Source: Mucilaginibacter sp. (GTDB lineage: Bacteria; Bacteroidota; Bacteroidia; Sphingobacteriales; Sphingobacteriaceae). Taken from it: 64,000 nt of DNA. The translations under genes were made by a program, and so were the position numbers. The notes under the pieces were generated by a model. It did not search any database, had not been told where the DNA came from, and saw nothing but the letters and a program-made list of their open reading frames with translations. The first letter of the stretch is position 1. Every line of letters starts with the position of its first letter. This document shows positions 25,408 to 35,366 of this stretch, in pieces. Location of the stretch: the NCBI GenBank assembly GCA_025352225.1, contig JANXTT010000065.1:1-64000 (forward strand). The letters are read 5' to 3'.

Positions 25408-26492
25408 AACAAAAGTATATCATTTACACTTTGTTAGCTTTATTGATCGCCTATCTGATCTATAATAAATTTTACGGTACAAAGGCTAAAGAAATGCAAG
25501 CGGCGGCTGCGGCAGGTATAAAAAAAGGTAAAAAAGGCGGGGGGCCTGTACCTGTTAATGTAATGATAGTTAAAGATACCGCTTTTAATACCGCCATTGA
25601 TGTTACCGGAAGCATATCAGCTAATGAGCAGGTGGAGTTAAGAAGCTCAACTGCCGGCAACATAACCGGGATATATTTTAAAGAAGGCTCGCTGGTTAAA
25701 AAAGGGCAATTATTGGTAAAGGTGTACGACAATGATTTGCAGGCATCGTTAAAGCAAATGCAAGTACAAATTAAACTTGCCGAGCAAACCGAATACAGGA
25801 ATCGTATTTTATTAAGCAAAGAAGCCATCAGCAAAGAAGAGTACGACATATCTTCAACCTCGTTAAACTCCTACAAAGCGCAGGCCGACCTGATTAGGGC
25901 GCAAATTGCCAAAACGGAAGTTTTTGCCCCATTTTCGGGGACTATTGGTTTAAGAAATATTAGTCCGGGCGGGTATTTGTCTCCTCAAGGGTCAATTGCC
26001 ACATTAGTAGCCGTCGATCCGGCTAAAATTACTTTCTCTGTTCCGGAAAGGTATCTTCCGCTCATCAGTATAAACAGCAAAATTAAGTTTAATGTGGAAA
26101 GCTCACGTAACCAATTTACCGGCACCGTATACGCTATTGAACCCAAGGTTGATGTTAATTCCCGTACAATAATGCTAAGGGCTAAAGCCGACAATAAATC
26201 CGGGGTATTAAAGGCGGGGAGCTTTGCAAAAATTCACTTTACGCTCGATCAGATCCCCAAAACAATAATGGTACCGACAGAAGCCGTGATACCTGATTTA
26301 AAAGGGAGCAATGTATTTATAGCCAAACATGGCGTGGCTGTTTTAAGAGCTGTTAAAACAGATACCAGAACTGATGCTAAAATACAAATCGTAGATGGCT
26401 TGCAGCCCGGCGATAGCCTTATAGTAACGGGTATTATACAAATGCGCCCCAAGGTAGAAATTAAAGTGGTTAAGGTAATTAACAACGATTAG
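25404..26492 (+). CDS. RND efflux periplasmic adaptor subunit
   Basis: A 362-aa membrane-fusion protein of the HlyD/AcrA group that bridges the inner-membrane pump and the outer-membrane channel. Residues 1-22 form the membrane anchor. The barrel-sandwich (lipoyl-like) domain shows in VELRSSTAGNITGIYFKEGSLVKKGQLLVKVYD and its partner half FAPFSGTIGLRNISPGGYL. A helical hairpin lies between them. The beta-barrel and membrane-proximal domains follow (IMVPTEAVIPDLKGSNVFI). Translationally coupled to the MarR gene and followed one base later by the pump gene. Confidence 0.93.
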   Translation: MKQKYIIYTLLALLIAYLIYNKFYGTKAKEMQAAAAAGIKKGKKGGGPVPVNVMIVKDTAFNTAIDVTGSISANEQVELRSSTAGNITGIYFKEGSLVKKGQLLVKVYDNDLQASLKQMQVQIKLAEQTEYRNRILLSKEAISKEEYDISSTSLNSYKAQADLIRAQIAKTEVFAPFSGTIGLRNISPGGYLSPQGSIATLVAVDPAKITFSVPERYLPLISINSKIKFNVESSRNQFTGTVYAIEPKVDVNSRTIMLRAKADNKSGVLKAGSFAKIHFTLDQIPKTIMVPTEAVIPDLKGSNVFIAKHGVAVLRAVKTDTRTDAKIQIVDGLQPGDSLIVTGIIQMRPKVEIKVVKVINND

Positions 26493-26493
26493 T

Positions 26494-29400
26494 ATGAGTT
26501 TATCCTCAGTAAGTATAAAAAGGCCTGTTTTGGCTACCGTTTTATCAATTACGATTGTAGTGTTTGGTGTTATAGGCTACAACTTTTTAGGGGTACGGGA
26601 TTTTCCTTCTGTTGATCCGCCTATTATTACCGTTTTTACCAATTATTCGGGGGCCAACTCCGATGTAATTGAGTCGCAAATTACCGAGCCATTAGAAAAA
26701 GCGATTAACGGTATACCCGGTATTCGTAATATATCATCAACCAGTAATGTTGGCTCAAGTAATATTACAGTAGAATTTAACCTCGACGCCGACCTTGAAA
26801 CCGCCGCCAATGATGTGCGCGATAAAGTAGCCCAGGCGCAGCGCCAGTTGCCGCATGATATTGATGCCCCGCCTGTAGTAACCAAAGCAGATGCCAATTC
26901 CGATCAAATCATTTTTTTAACGGTAAGCAGTAATACGCGCAATATTTTGCAGATCAATGATTATGCTGAAAATGTATTGCAGCAATCGTTTCAAACCATA
27001 CCCGGAGTTAGCGCCGTAAACATACTTGGGCAACGGCAATATGCCATGCGTTTATGGATAGACCCCAACAAGCTTACCTCATTAGGCCTGGCGGCCAGCG
27101 ATATAAGCACCGCCCTAAATAAAGAAAACGTAGAATTGCCGGCCGGTAAAATTGAAGGTAATAATACCGAACTAAGCATCCGCGCGTTAGGTAAACTATC
27201 TACCGAAAAAGATTTTAATAACCTCATTATCAAGGCCGATAGTATTCACGTTATACACCTTAGTGATGTTGGTTATGCTATTCTGGGCTCTTCAAACGAA
27301 GAAACATCGTTAAAGGAAGGTGGAGTACCTATGGTTGGACTTGCATTGGTGCCACAACCGGGTGCTAATTATGTGCAAATTGCCAAAGACTTTTACAAAA
27401 GGCTCGATCAGGTAAAAAAAGACTTACCGCCGGATATTAAAGTAAATATTGCGCTTGATAATACCCGCTTTATTAATCAATCTATAAAAGAGGTTGAAGA
27501 AACATTATTGATTTCGTTTATACTGGTGGTTATCATTATCTACTTGTTCTTCCGCGATTGGCTCATTGCATTCAGGCCGCTTATTGACATACCTGTATCG
27601 TTAATCGGTACGTTCTTCATTATGTATGTATTCGGTTTTTCTATTAACATACTAACCCTTTTGGGGATTGTACTGGCAACCGGGTTAGTAGTAGATGACG
27701 GCATTGTGGTAACCGAAAACATATACAAAAAGGTGGAGGAAGGGATGCCCATCAGGCAGGCTGCCTTTGAAGGGTCGGCAGAAATATTTTTTGCGGTAAT
27801 ATCCACATCGGTAACCCTTGCGGCGGTATTTTTACCCATCGTTTTTTTACAGGGGTTTACCGGCCGCCTTTTCCGTGAGTTTGCCGTGGTAGTTGCCGGC
27901 TCCGTATTAATTTCGGCCTTCGTTTCTCTATCGCTTACGCCAATGCTTAATGTTAAGCTGATTCGTAAAAACCAAAAAAAATCAAAATTTTACGAAAAAA
28001 CTGAACCTTTCTTTCAAAACATGACCAGCTCTTACGCCTCATCACTAGCCGATTTTATGAAACGCAGATGGGTGTCAATAGCTATCCTTCTGGGATCAAT
28101 AGTGCTGATTAGCGTGCTTTTTAAAAGTATTCCATCAGAGTTGGCGCCGCTTGATGACAGGAGCTTGTTGCGCATGTCTGTTACCGGGCCTGAGGGTGCC
28201 TCGTACGAGTTTATGAGCAAGTACATGAATAAGGTTTCGCAACTGGTAGCCGACTCCGTGCCCGAAAACAATATCAACATTACCGTAACAGCTGCCGGGT
28301 TTTTGGGCGGCGGGGTTAACTCCGGCTTTGGGCGTATTGGCCTGGTTGCACCCAACCTGCGCGGGCGAACCCAACAGCAAATTGCGCAGTATATGACCAA
28401 AAAGCTAAACCAAATGCCCGATGCCCGCACATTTGTAATACAAGAACAAACCATTAGTGGCGGCGGCAGTGGCGCACGTACCTCATTACCTATACAATAT
28501 GTAATACAAAACCAAGACTTTGAACAACTGCGCAAAGTATTACCGGCATTTTTAGCAGAGGCTAATAAAAGTCAGGTATTTCAGGGTGTAGATGCTAATT
28601 TAAAATTCACCAAGCCCCAATTATCCATCGCAACAGATCGTGACCGGGCTCGCGATCTGGGCGTATCTGTGAGCGATATTGCCCAAACCCTGCAGTTATA
28701 TTATAGTGCAGGCCGCATAGATTATTTTTTAATTAACGGCAAGCAATACCAGGTTATAGCTCAGGTTGACAGGGCTAACCGCGATCAGCCGTTGGATTTA
28801 AAATCAGTATATGTGCGCAGTACAACAGGCAAGCTGGTACAGCTTGATAATGTGGTAAAAGTAACAGAAAACTCAACACCGCCATCTATTTATCACTTTA
28901 ACAGGTTTAAATCGGCCACGGTACAGGCAGGGCTGGCACCGGGCCATACTATTGGCGAGGGTATAGCAGAGATGCAGCGTATTGCTAAAGATGTGATCAA
29001 AGAATCTTCTTTTAGTTCTGATCTGGCCGGGCCTTCGCGAGATTATGCTGAGAGTTCATCAAATATTGTTTATGCCTTTGCTTTTGCATTATTGCTGATA
29101 TACCTTGTGCTTGCAGCCCAGTTTGAAAGCTTTATTGATCCATTGGTAGTGATGCTCACCGTGCCGTTGGCAATTGCAGGAGCATTTTTATCATTATGGT
29201 TATTTAACCAAAGCCTTAATATTTTTAGTGAAATAGGGATGATAACCCTGGTTGGTTTGGTTACCAAAAACGGCATTTTAATTGTTGAATTTGCAAACCA
29301 GCGCATGGAGCATGGTATCCCCAAATTTGAAGCCGTTGTAGAAGCTGCTACATCCCGTTTAAGGCCTATTTTAATGACAAGCCTGGCGGTAGTGCTTGGC

Positions 29401-29619
29401 TCGGTACCCATTGCGTTTGCTCTGGGCTCGGGTACTAAAAGCCGGGTATCACTGGGTATTGTAATTATGGGCGGCATGTTGTTTTCGCTGGTTTTAACAT
29501 TGTATGTTATACCAATGATGTATGTACAGCTGTCACCAAAAGTAAAGCGCAACCCAAACGATGAACCAATGGAAGAACCACCAATAAAAGGACTTTTACT
29601 GGAACATAACGAAGTATAA
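26494..29619 (+). CDS. RND efflux transporter permease (HAE1/AcrB family)
   Basis: Proton-driven multidrug exporter in the inner membrane, 1041 aa, with twelve helices and two large periplasmic loops. Visible landmarks are SLSSVSIKRPVLATVLSI at the N-terminus, FTNYSGANSDVIESQITEPLEKAINGIPGI of the porter domain, the helix-4 GIVLATGLVVDDGIVVTENI carrying the proton-relay aspartates, and the equivalent second-half block NIFSEIGMITLVGLVTKNGILIVEFANQR. Middle gene of MarR-adaptor-permease-TolC. Substrate is unknown. Confidence 0.95.
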   Translation: MSLSSVSIKRPVLATVLSITIVVFGVIGYNFLGVRDFPSVDPPIITVFTNYSGANSDVIESQITEPLEKAINGIPGIRNISSTSNVGSSNITVEFNLDADLETAANDVRDKVAQAQRQLPHDIDAPPVVTKADANSDQIIFLTVSSNTRNILQINDYAENVLQQSFQTIPGVSAVNILGQRQYAMRLWIDPNKLTSLGLAASDISTALNKENVELPAGKIEGNNTELSIRALGKLSTEKDFNNLIIKADSIHVIHLSDVGYAILGSSNEETSLKEGGVPMVGLALVPQPGANYVQIAKDFYKRLDQVKKDLPPDIKVNIALDNTRFINQSIKEVEETLLISFILVVIIIYLFFRDWLIAFRPLIDIPVSLIGTFFIMYVFGFSINILTLLGIVLATGLVVDDGIVVTENIYKKVEEGMPIRQAAFEGSAEIFFAVISTSVTLAAVFLPIVFLQGFTGRLFREFAVVVAGSVLISAFVSLSLTPMLNVKLIRKNQKKSKFYEKTEPFFQNMTSSYASSLADFMKRRWVSIAILLGSIVLISVLFKSIPSELAPLDDRSLLRMSVTGPEGASYEFMSKYMNKVSQLVADSVPENNINITVTAAGFLGGGVNSGFGRIGLVAPNLRGRTQQQIAQYMTKKLNQMPDARTFVIQEQTISGGGSGARTSLPIQYVIQNQDFEQLRKVLPAFLAEANKSQVFQGVDANLKFTKPQLSIATDRDRARDLGVSVSDIAQTLQLYYSAGRIDYFLINGKQYQVIAQVDRANRDQPLDLKSVYVRSTTGKLVQLDNVVKVTENSTPPSIYHFNRFKSATVQAGLAPGHTIGEGIAEMQRIAKDVIKESSFSSDLAGPSRDYAESSSNIVYAFAFALLLIYLVLAAQFESFIDPLVVMLTVPLAIAGAFLSLWLFNQSLNIFSEIGMITLVGLVTKNGILIVEFANQRMEHGIPKFEAVVEAATSRLRPILMTSLAVVLGSVPIAFALGSGTKSRVSLGIVIMGGMLFSLVLTLYVIPMMYVQLSPKVKRNPNDEPMEEPPIKGLLLEHNEV

Positions 29620-29621
29620 CA

Positions 29622-30938
29622 ATGAAGTTTTTTAAAATATATTTTACTGTTTTTTGCCTGAGCACAGTATGCGCCGCGCAGGCACAACAACTGCCATTGC
29701 TCGGCCTTAAAGATGCTGTAGAAATTGCTTTAAAGAACAATTTTAACATCCGGTTATCTAAAAACAACATCGCGATAACGCAAAATAATGTTACACGCGG
29801 AAATGCCGGTATGTTGCCCCAGATAGCGGCCGCAATAACATCAGTAAACAGTATTCAGGATACGAAGCAAACTAAAGCAGATGGCACAACGCCAACCAAA
29901 AATGGCGTGCTTAACTCCAGTTTAAACTACGGAGTAAATTTGAACTGGACCATTTTTAACGGGTTTGCCATGTTCGCTAATTATGACCAGCTTAAGCAAT
30001 TGAACCAGTTGAGCGAAGTTGCCGCCAGGGATACTATTGAGCGTACCATGGCCCAGGTAATTTATACCTATTATAACCTGGTAAACCAAAACCAACAGAT
30101 TAAAGCCATTCGCGGAGCAATAGAGATTTCAAAAACCCAGCTAAGGTATGCTAATGATAAATTTACAGTAGGCAGGGCTTCGGGCTTAGATGTGTTAAAC
30201 GCGCAGGTTAATGTAAATTCAGATACGTCAAACCTAATCACGCAGATCCAGCGGTACCGCACCGCCAAGATCAGGATGAACCAGCTTTTAGTGCGCGATC
30301 TGCAAACAGATTTCATGGTAACCGATACCATTATAATTGATGATAAACTGATTTTGGGCGATATTCTTAATCAGGCCCAATCACAAAACCCAGTTATATT
30401 ATCGTCACAGATTAACAGGCAACTTGCTGAAATTAATTTAAGGCAGGTTAAAGCCACCCGCTATCCAACTGTGGGCATTACATCGGGCTATAATTTTAAT
30501 GATAGCAAAAGCCCCGCGGGCATATTTCTTCAACAAAATACTAGAGGATTTAACTATGGCTTAAGCGCATCTGTTAACCTGTTTGATGGGTTAAATCAGG
30601 CTCGAAAAGAAAGGAATGCAAAAATACAAATCGATAACGCTAATATTAATTTAAGTAAAACCCAACAAAATATTGAGGCAGAAATAAGTAATTTATACAT
30701 CAACTATTTATCCGGCCTTGATTTAGTGCGACTTAACCAATCCAATATTGCGGTGGCTAAAAGAAATTTGAAAATATCTTTAGAAAAATATAAGCTTGGA
30801 AATATAACACCATTAGCCATCCGCGAAGCCCAAAAAAGCTATCTGGATGCCGAATCGCGGTATTTTGAAGCGCAGTACCAGGCAAAAACCGCCGAAGTTA
30901 ACTTAAAGGAATTAATAAATAATATCAACATTCAATAA
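29622..30938 (+). CDS. TolC family outer membrane efflux protein
   Basis: A 438-aa outer-membrane channel completing the tripartite pump. A signal peptide ends near residue 22 (AAQAQQ). The mature protein is two repeats of the OEP helix domain, with repeated long helices such as AQVIYTYYNLVNQNQQIKAIRG and IEAEISNLYINYLSGLDLVRLNQSNI, the latter followed by SLEKYKLGNITPLAIREAQ, the usual C-terminal TolC block. Starts two bases after the permease stop. The gene ends 42 bases before a receiver-domain gene. Confidence 0.93.
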   Translation: MKFFKIYFTVFCLSTVCAAQAQQLPLLGLKDAVEIALKNNFNIRLSKNNIAITQNNVTRGNAGMLPQIAAAITSVNSIQDTKQTKADGTTPTKNGVLNSSLNYGVNLNWTIFNGFAMFANYDQLKQLNQLSEVAARDTIERTMAQVIYTYYNLVNQNQQIKAIRGAIEISKTQLRYANDKFTVGRASGLDVLNAQVNVNSDTSNLITQIQRYRTAKIRMNQLLVRDLQTDFMVTDTIIIDDKLILGDILNQAQSQNPVILSSQINRQLAEINLRQVKATRYPTVGITSGYNFNDSKSPAGIFLQQNTRGFNYGLSASVNLFDGLNQARKERNAKIQIDNANINLSKTQQNIEAEISNLYINYLSGLDLVRLNQSNIAVAKRNLKISLEKYKLGNITPLAIREAQKSYLDAESRYFEAQYQAKTAEVNLKELINNINIQ

Positions 30939-30980
30939 TTTTTTTACTTTTTATCAATTAAACTATTATTTTTGGGAATA

Positions 30981-31367
30981 ATGGTTTCATGTTGCTACAA
31001 AGTATGCTTGCTAATTGACGATAATTTTATCGACAATTATGTTACGCGCAAAATTTTGCAAACCGGCAATTTTGCGGATGAAATAATTATTTGCCAATCT
31101 GGCGCGGAAGCTATTGAATGTATTCGTGATAAAAACGTACGGCCAGACGTAATCTTTTTAGATATCCGGATGCCGATGATGGATGGGTTTGAATTTTTAC
31201 AGGAGTATGATAAGTTAGATGAAATGCTAAAAGCTCACCCCAAAATATTCATGCTATCATCTTCACTTGATCCCATAGACTACAGGCTTTCCAGTCAAAA
31301 TAAATACATAACCCAGTTTATACATAAGCCCTTAACTTACAAAGTTTTGGAGTCTATTTGTTCATGA
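30981..31367 (+). CDS. single-domain response regulator (receiver only)
   Basis: A 128-aa CheY-like receiver without output domain. Acidic pocket residues appear in LLIDDN (Asp13-14), the phospho-acceptor in VIFLDIRMPMMDG, the switch serine in FMLSSSLDP and the lysine in FIHKPL. The ATG at 30981 is preferred to TTG at 30972, which lies within a TATTTTTG box (30967-30974). No kinase gene adjoins it; it overlaps the following BadF-type kinase gene by four bases (ATGA), so the two are coupled. Signal and partner unknown. Confidence 0.88.
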   Translation: MVSCCYKVCLLIDDNFIDNYVTRKILQTGNFADEIIICQSGAEAIECIRDKNVRPDVIFLDIRMPMMDGFEFLQEYDKLDEMLKAHPKIFMLSSSLDPIDYRLSSQNKYITQFIHKPLTYKVLESICS

Positions 31368-32221
31368 TAGTAGTTGCTGACAGCGGTTCATCAAAAACAG
31401 ATTGGTTAATAGAATGCCCCGGGCAAGAGCCCGAAGCCTTCAGAACCAGCGGTTTGAATCCATACTTTCTCACTGAAAAAGAAATAACCAAAATTATACA
31501 AGCGCAATGCCCGGGTTTGGTTAAAAGATCCAATCAGGTAAGCGAGTTGTATTTTTTTGGAGCGGGGTGTTCCAGTCCTGATAGGCGCGAAATTGTATCC
31601 AATGCCCTATCCCATGTATTTTCAAAAGCTTTTATTAGTGTTGACAGCGACCTGCTGGGTTCGGCATATGCCACCTGCGGCCATGCGAAGGGCTTTTGCT
31701 GTGTTTTGGGTACCGGATCAAATATTGCTTTTTTTAATGGGGAAGAAATTAATGATGGTAAACATGGCCTGGGCTTTGTTTTGGGCGACGAAGGCTCTGG
31801 AAGCTGGTTTGGTAAAACATTGGTAACAGATTATTTATATGGCAATATGCCCGAAGAAATAAGCACGCAATTTTACAAAACCTATAAACTTGATAAGGAA
31901 ACAATTATTTATAATGTTTACCAAAAAGCCGGGGCAAATTCTTTCCTGGCATCGTTCACTAAATTTTTAAGTGAAATTAAGGCTACCAGGTATAGCCAGG
32001 AAGTTATACAAAGAGGATTGTCAGAATTTATTGAGAATTGTATTAAAACCTATCCGGACTATCATAACTATAATTGCCACTTTATAGGCTCCATTGCCTA
32101 TTATTTTAGCGAACAGCTCCGCACCCTTTGCGAAGCCGAAGGCATACACGTCGGCAAAATCATCAAGCACCCCATACACGATTTACTGGATTTTATTCAG
32201 CAAAGAAATGCAATGGTGTAA
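31364..32221 (+). CDS. BadF/BadG-type ATPase, N-acetylglucosamine kinase-like
   Basis: A 285-aa ASKHA-fold sugar kinase-like protein. The phosphate-1 loop reads MIVVADSGSSKTDWLIE at the N-terminus, phosphate-2 reads CCVLGTGSNIAFFNG, and GLGFVLGDEGSGSWFG is typical of the N-acetylglucosamine kinase/BadF group in Bacteroidota. It probably phosphorylates an amino sugar recovered from cell-wall turnover; this is family inference. The ATG at 31364 overlaps the receiver gene stop. Confidence 0.85.
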   Translation: MIVVADSGSSKTDWLIECPGQEPEAFRTSGLNPYFLTEKEITKIIQAQCPGLVKRSNQVSELYFFGAGCSSPDRREIVSNALSHVFSKAFISVDSDLLGSAYATCGHAKGFCCVLGTGSNIAFFNGEEINDGKHGLGFVLGDEGSGSWFGKTLVTDYLYGNMPEEISTQFYKTYKLDKETIIYNVYQKAGANSFLASFTKFLSEIKATRYSQEVIQRGLSEFIENCIKTYPDYHNYNCHFIGSIAYYFSEQLRTLCEAEGIHVGKIIKHPIHDLLDFIQQRNAMV

Positions 32222-32347
32222 TTAGGATAAATAAGCAGTTCCTTTGCAAACCCCAATTTTTTGCAAATACCGGAATTGTTTTTTCGGTATTGAGCTTTGG
32301 AATGCTGATCAAATAGTGTCAAATTCGCATGCAGAAATAGATTATCC

Positions 32348-34591
32348 ATGACCGCTCATTATAAAAAAATTGCCGCCGAACTTTCTATTACCGAAAAACA
32401 AGTAAACGCTACTGTTAACTTGTTAGACGAAGGTGCTACGGTGCCCTTTATATCGCGGTACCGAAAAGAAGTAACCGGCACGCTTGACGAAGTGGAGGTT
32501 GCAGCTATACGCGACAGGATACAGCAACTGCGTGACCTGGATAAACGGCGGGAGGCTATTTTGAAATCGTTGACCGACATGGAGAAGCTGACCGATGAGT
32601 TAGCCAGAGCCGTTAACGGGGCCGAAAGCATGACAATGCTCGAAGATATTTACCTGCCTTATCGCCCAAAGCGAAAAACAAGGGCAACAGCCGCCCGCGA
32701 AAAAGGCTTGCAACCATTGGCCGATTTGATTTTACAACAGGGCAAAGCCGACTTGCAAACAGAAGGAGCTAAATATATAAGCGAAGAAAAAGGTGTAAAA
32801 ACTATTGAAGAGGCATTGGCCGGGGCAAGAGATATTATTGCTGAACAACTAACCGAAAATGCTGATCTGCGCAGTAAAATAAGGCAGTTGTTTGTGGACA
32901 AGGGAAACTTCCACTCGCGGGTAATTGAAGGTAAGGAGCAGGAAGGCATCAAATACAAAGATTATTTTGACTGGAAGGAGCCCGTAAAAACCGCGCCATC
33001 ACACCGAATATTGGCTATGCGCCGGGGAGAAAAAGAAGCTATTTTATGGTTAGACGTTGCTCCGCAGGAAGATGAATCGATACATGTTATGGAAACCATG
33101 TTTCTTAAAGCCAATAACCCATCAGCAGCCGAAGTAAAGCTGGCTATTGCCGATGGGTATAAACGCCTGCTTAAGCCATCAATGGAAACAGAAATACGGT
33201 TGTTGACAAAGAAAAAGGCAGATGAAGAAGCCATCAGGGTTTTTACGGAAAACATGCGGCAGCTTTTATTAGGTGCACCGCTTGGGCAAAAAAGAGTAAT
33301 GGCTGTTGACCCCGGCTTCCGTACTGGCTGTAAGGTTGTGTGTTTGGATGAGCAAGGGCAACTGTTAGATAATACCAATATCTACCCCCATACAGGTGCA
33401 GGCAATGTAAAAGAGGCCGAAAAAACAGTTGCCCATCTTTATGAGAAGTATAATATACAAGCCATAGCTATTGGTAATGGTACCGCGGGCCGCGAAACCG
33501 AAACGTTTTTGCGTAGCTTAAATTTGCCTGGAGTAGCCATTGTAATGGTTAACGAAAGTGGGGCCTCCATCTATTCCGCATCAGATGTGGCAAGAGAAGA
33601 GTTCCCGGATAAAGATATTACTGTTAGAGGTGCGGTATCTATCGGCAGGCGGCTGATGGACCCTCTGGCCGAACTGGTAAAAATTGATCCAAAATCAATT
33701 GGCGTAGGCCAATACCAGCACGATGTGGATCAAAACAAATTGCAAGCCGCTTTAGATGATACTGTTATTAGTGCGGTAAACGCGGTTGGGGTTGAATTGA
33801 ATACGGCTTCGAAGCAAATATTGGCCTATGTTTCGGGCCTTGGGCCACAGCTGGCACAAAATATTGTGGAATACCGTAATGCCAATGGAGCCTTTAAAAA
33901 ACGCAGCGACCTAAAGCATGTTGCCCGTTTAGGTGATAAAGCTTTCGAGCAGGCGGCGGGTTTTTTGCGGATCCGGAATGCCAAAAACCCTTTAGACTCC
34001 AGTGCTGTTCACCCGGAACGATATGCATTGGTTGAAAAAATGGCCAAGGATTTAACCTGTACCGTACAAAATTTAATGCAGAACGATCAACTGCGTAAAA
34101 AGATAAACTTACACCAATATGTTACCGCAGAGGTAGGGCTGCCAACCTTGAATGACATTATAAATGAGCTGGCTAAACCCGGCCGCGACCCGCGTGAGCA
34201 GTTTGAAGCCTTTAGCTTTACAGAAGACATAAACCAGGTAAGCGATTTGAGAATTGGGATGCAACTACCCGGCATAGTAACCAACATTACTAATTTTGGG
34301 GCATTCGTTGATATCGGCGTTCATCAGGATGGATTGGTGCATTTGAGTCAAATCACTAACAGGTATATCAAAGATCCAAACGAAGTTTTAAAGGTTTACC
34401 AAAAGGTAAAGGTTACTGTTACAGAAATTGATATAAATAGAAAAAGAATTTCATTATCTATGAAAGAAAATGAAGCCAAGAACCTCATCAATAACCACGA
34501 AAGAATAAAACCACAGGCAAAAGCAAACAAGCCTCAGACAGATATGGACTTAGGATCCAAGCTAGCTGAGTTAAAAAATAAATTCAGATAA
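32348..34591 (+). CDS. tex: Tex family RNA-binding transcription accessory protein
   Basis: A 747-aa multidomain nucleic-acid-binding protein. In order: Tex N-terminal helical domain (VPFISRYRKEVTGTLDEVEV), central YqgF/RNase H-like fold (RVMAVDPGFRTGCKVVCLDEQG at about 318), helix-hairpin-helix motifs (VEYRNANGAFKKRSDLKHV), and a C-terminal S1 domain (LPGIVTNITNFGAFVDIGVHQDGLVHLSQI at about 640-670). Tex binds RNA and affects transcription and stress tolerance; precise role is unsettled. Its stop is adjacent to the stop of the convergent Lrp gene, with no spacer. Confidence 0.95.
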   Translation: MTAHYKKIAAELSITEKQVNATVNLLDEGATVPFISRYRKEVTGTLDEVEVAAIRDRIQQLRDLDKRREAILKSLTDMEKLTDELARAVNGAESMTMLEDIYLPYRPKRKTRATAAREKGLQPLADLILQQGKADLQTEGAKYISEEKGVKTIEEALAGARDIIAEQLTENADLRSKIRQLFVDKGNFHSRVIEGKEQEGIKYKDYFDWKEPVKTAPSHRILAMRRGEKEAILWLDVAPQEDESIHVMETMFLKANNPSAAEVKLAIADGYKRLLKPSMETEIRLLTKKKADEEAIRVFTENMRQLLLGAPLGQKRVMAVDPGFRTGCKVVCLDEQGQLLDNTNIYPHTGAGNVKEAEKTVAHLYEKYNIQAIAIGNGTAGRETETFLRSLNLPGVAIVMVNESGASIYSASDVAREEFPDKDITVRGAVSIGRRLMDPLAELVKIDPKSIGVGQYQHDVDQNKLQAALDDTVISAVNAVGVELNTASKQILAYVSGLGPQLAQNIVEYRNANGAFKKRSDLKHVARLGDKAFEQAAGFLRIRNAKNPLDSSAVHPERYALVEKMAKDLTCTVQNLMQNDQLRKKINLHQYVTAEVGLPTLNDIINELAKPGRDPREQFEAFSFTEDINQVSDLRIGMQLPGIVTNITNFGAFVDIGVHQDGLVHLSQITNRYIKDPNEVLKVYQKVKVTVTEIDINRKRISLSMKENEAKNLINNHERIKPQAKANKPQTDMDLGSKLAELKNKFR

Positions 34592-35068
34592 TTAATCCAA
34601 AGTTATTTGTCTTTTTATACTTTCTTCCAAAGATATAAAGGTTTCTGTACGTTGGATGCCTTTTACACTTTGTATCTGCTCATTCAGGATTTCGCGCAGA
34701 TGATTAGTGTCGTGGCATACAATTTTCGCGAAAATACTCCAGCTTCCTGTAGTATAATGCAGTTCAACAATTTCTTTAACGTTTTTTAGTTGTTTTACTG
34801 CTTCATTGTACTGTGATCCCTTCTCCAGAAAGATCCCCAAGAACGCGCAAATGTCATACCCTAATTTTTGAGGATCCACTTCCAGATTGGCGCCTTTTAT
34901 CACGCCCATCTCTTCCAACTTCTTCATCCGAACATGTATGGTTCCGCCAGATACGATCAAATCTTTCGCTATCTCCGTGTATGGAGTAGTAGCGTTCTTC
35001 ATTAATATTGATAAAATTTGGATATCCAAATTATCAATTTCTAAATTCTGAGCTTTTTTGTGCGACAT
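34592..35068 (-). CDS. Lrp/AsnC family transcriptional regulator
   Basis: A 158-aa regulator with an N-terminal winged helix (LDIQILSILMKNATTPYTEIAKDLIVSGGTIHVRMKKLEEMGVI) and a C-terminal RAM ligand-binding domain (AFLGIFLEKGSQYNEAVKQL and VELHYTTGSWSIFAKIVC). Members form octamers that respond to amino acids. Target genes are not known; it is divergent from the tandem tRNA-like RNAs, and the 160-bp intergenic region could carry its operator. Confidence 0.92.
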   Translation of the reverse strand: MSHKKAQNLEIDNLDIQILSILMKNATTPYTEIAKDLIVSGGTIHVRMKKLEEMGVIKGANLEVDPQKLGYDICAFLGIFLEKGSQYNEAVKQLKNVKEIVELHYTTGSWSIFAKIVCHDTNHLREILNEQIQSVKGIQRTETFISLEESIKRQITLD

Positions 35069-35142
35069 AAATTTATAAATGTTTATCTAAATACAAGTTT
35101 AATTAAAATATATGTAAAAATAAAAATATTTTATTGAAATAT

Positions 35143-35173
35143 TTGCAAGAAATGAATTTCAGTGTTAGATTTG
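35143..35173 (+). promoter_or_regulatory. promoter upstream of the tandem tRNA-like RNAs
   Basis: TTG at 35143-35145, 20 bases, TAGATTTG at 35166-35173. This has the same layout as the tRNA-Asn promoter at 51117-51147. Transcription would start near 35180, about 48 bases before the first tRNA-like fold. Confidence 0.6.
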
Positions 35174-35227
35174 TATCAAGCAAATAACCTAAAAGCTTAA
35201 CACGTTCTTTTTTTTGAAACAACAAAT

Positions 35228-35339
35228 TGTTGGGTGGTGAAATTTTTGGCAGACACACCTCCTTGTCGCGGTGGCGGAGAATATGGGAAACCCGAAGCGG
35301 GCTAACCACTCTATGAAGGTTCGAATCCTTCCCCAACAG
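35228..35339 (+). ncRNA. tRNA-like RNA, copy 1 (GUC anticodon position, giant variable arm)
   Basis: About 112 bases fold as a tRNA. The acceptor stem is TGTTGGG/CCCAACA (35228-35234 with 35332-35338), the D stem GTG/CAC and the D loop contains GG. The anticodon arm is CCTCC/GGTGG with a central T-T mismatch and loop TTGTCGC, placing GUC at 35265-35267. The T arm is GAAGG-TTCGAAT-CCTTC. The variable region is about 40 bases and itself forms GAG/CTC, TGG/CCA and CCCG/CGGG. The D arm looks leucine-type, but the discriminator is G and the anticodon position would be Asp. CCA is not encoded. Confidence 0.65.
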
Positions 35340-35340
35340 C

Positions 35341-35360
35341 AATTCCGGTGAGATGGAATT
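35341..35360 (+). other. spacer hairpin between the tRNA-like RNAs
   Basis: AATTCC (35341-35346) pairs with GGAATT (35355-35360) around an 8-base loop, exactly between copy 1 and copy 2. Possibly a processing signal; no U-run follows. Confidence 0.4.
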
Positions 35361-35366
35361 ATATCC

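Noticed and set aside
35341-35360. Spacer hairpin considered as a terminator between the two tRNA-like RNAs
   Set aside because: Only six A/T-rich pairs and no T-run; transcription probably continues into copy 2.
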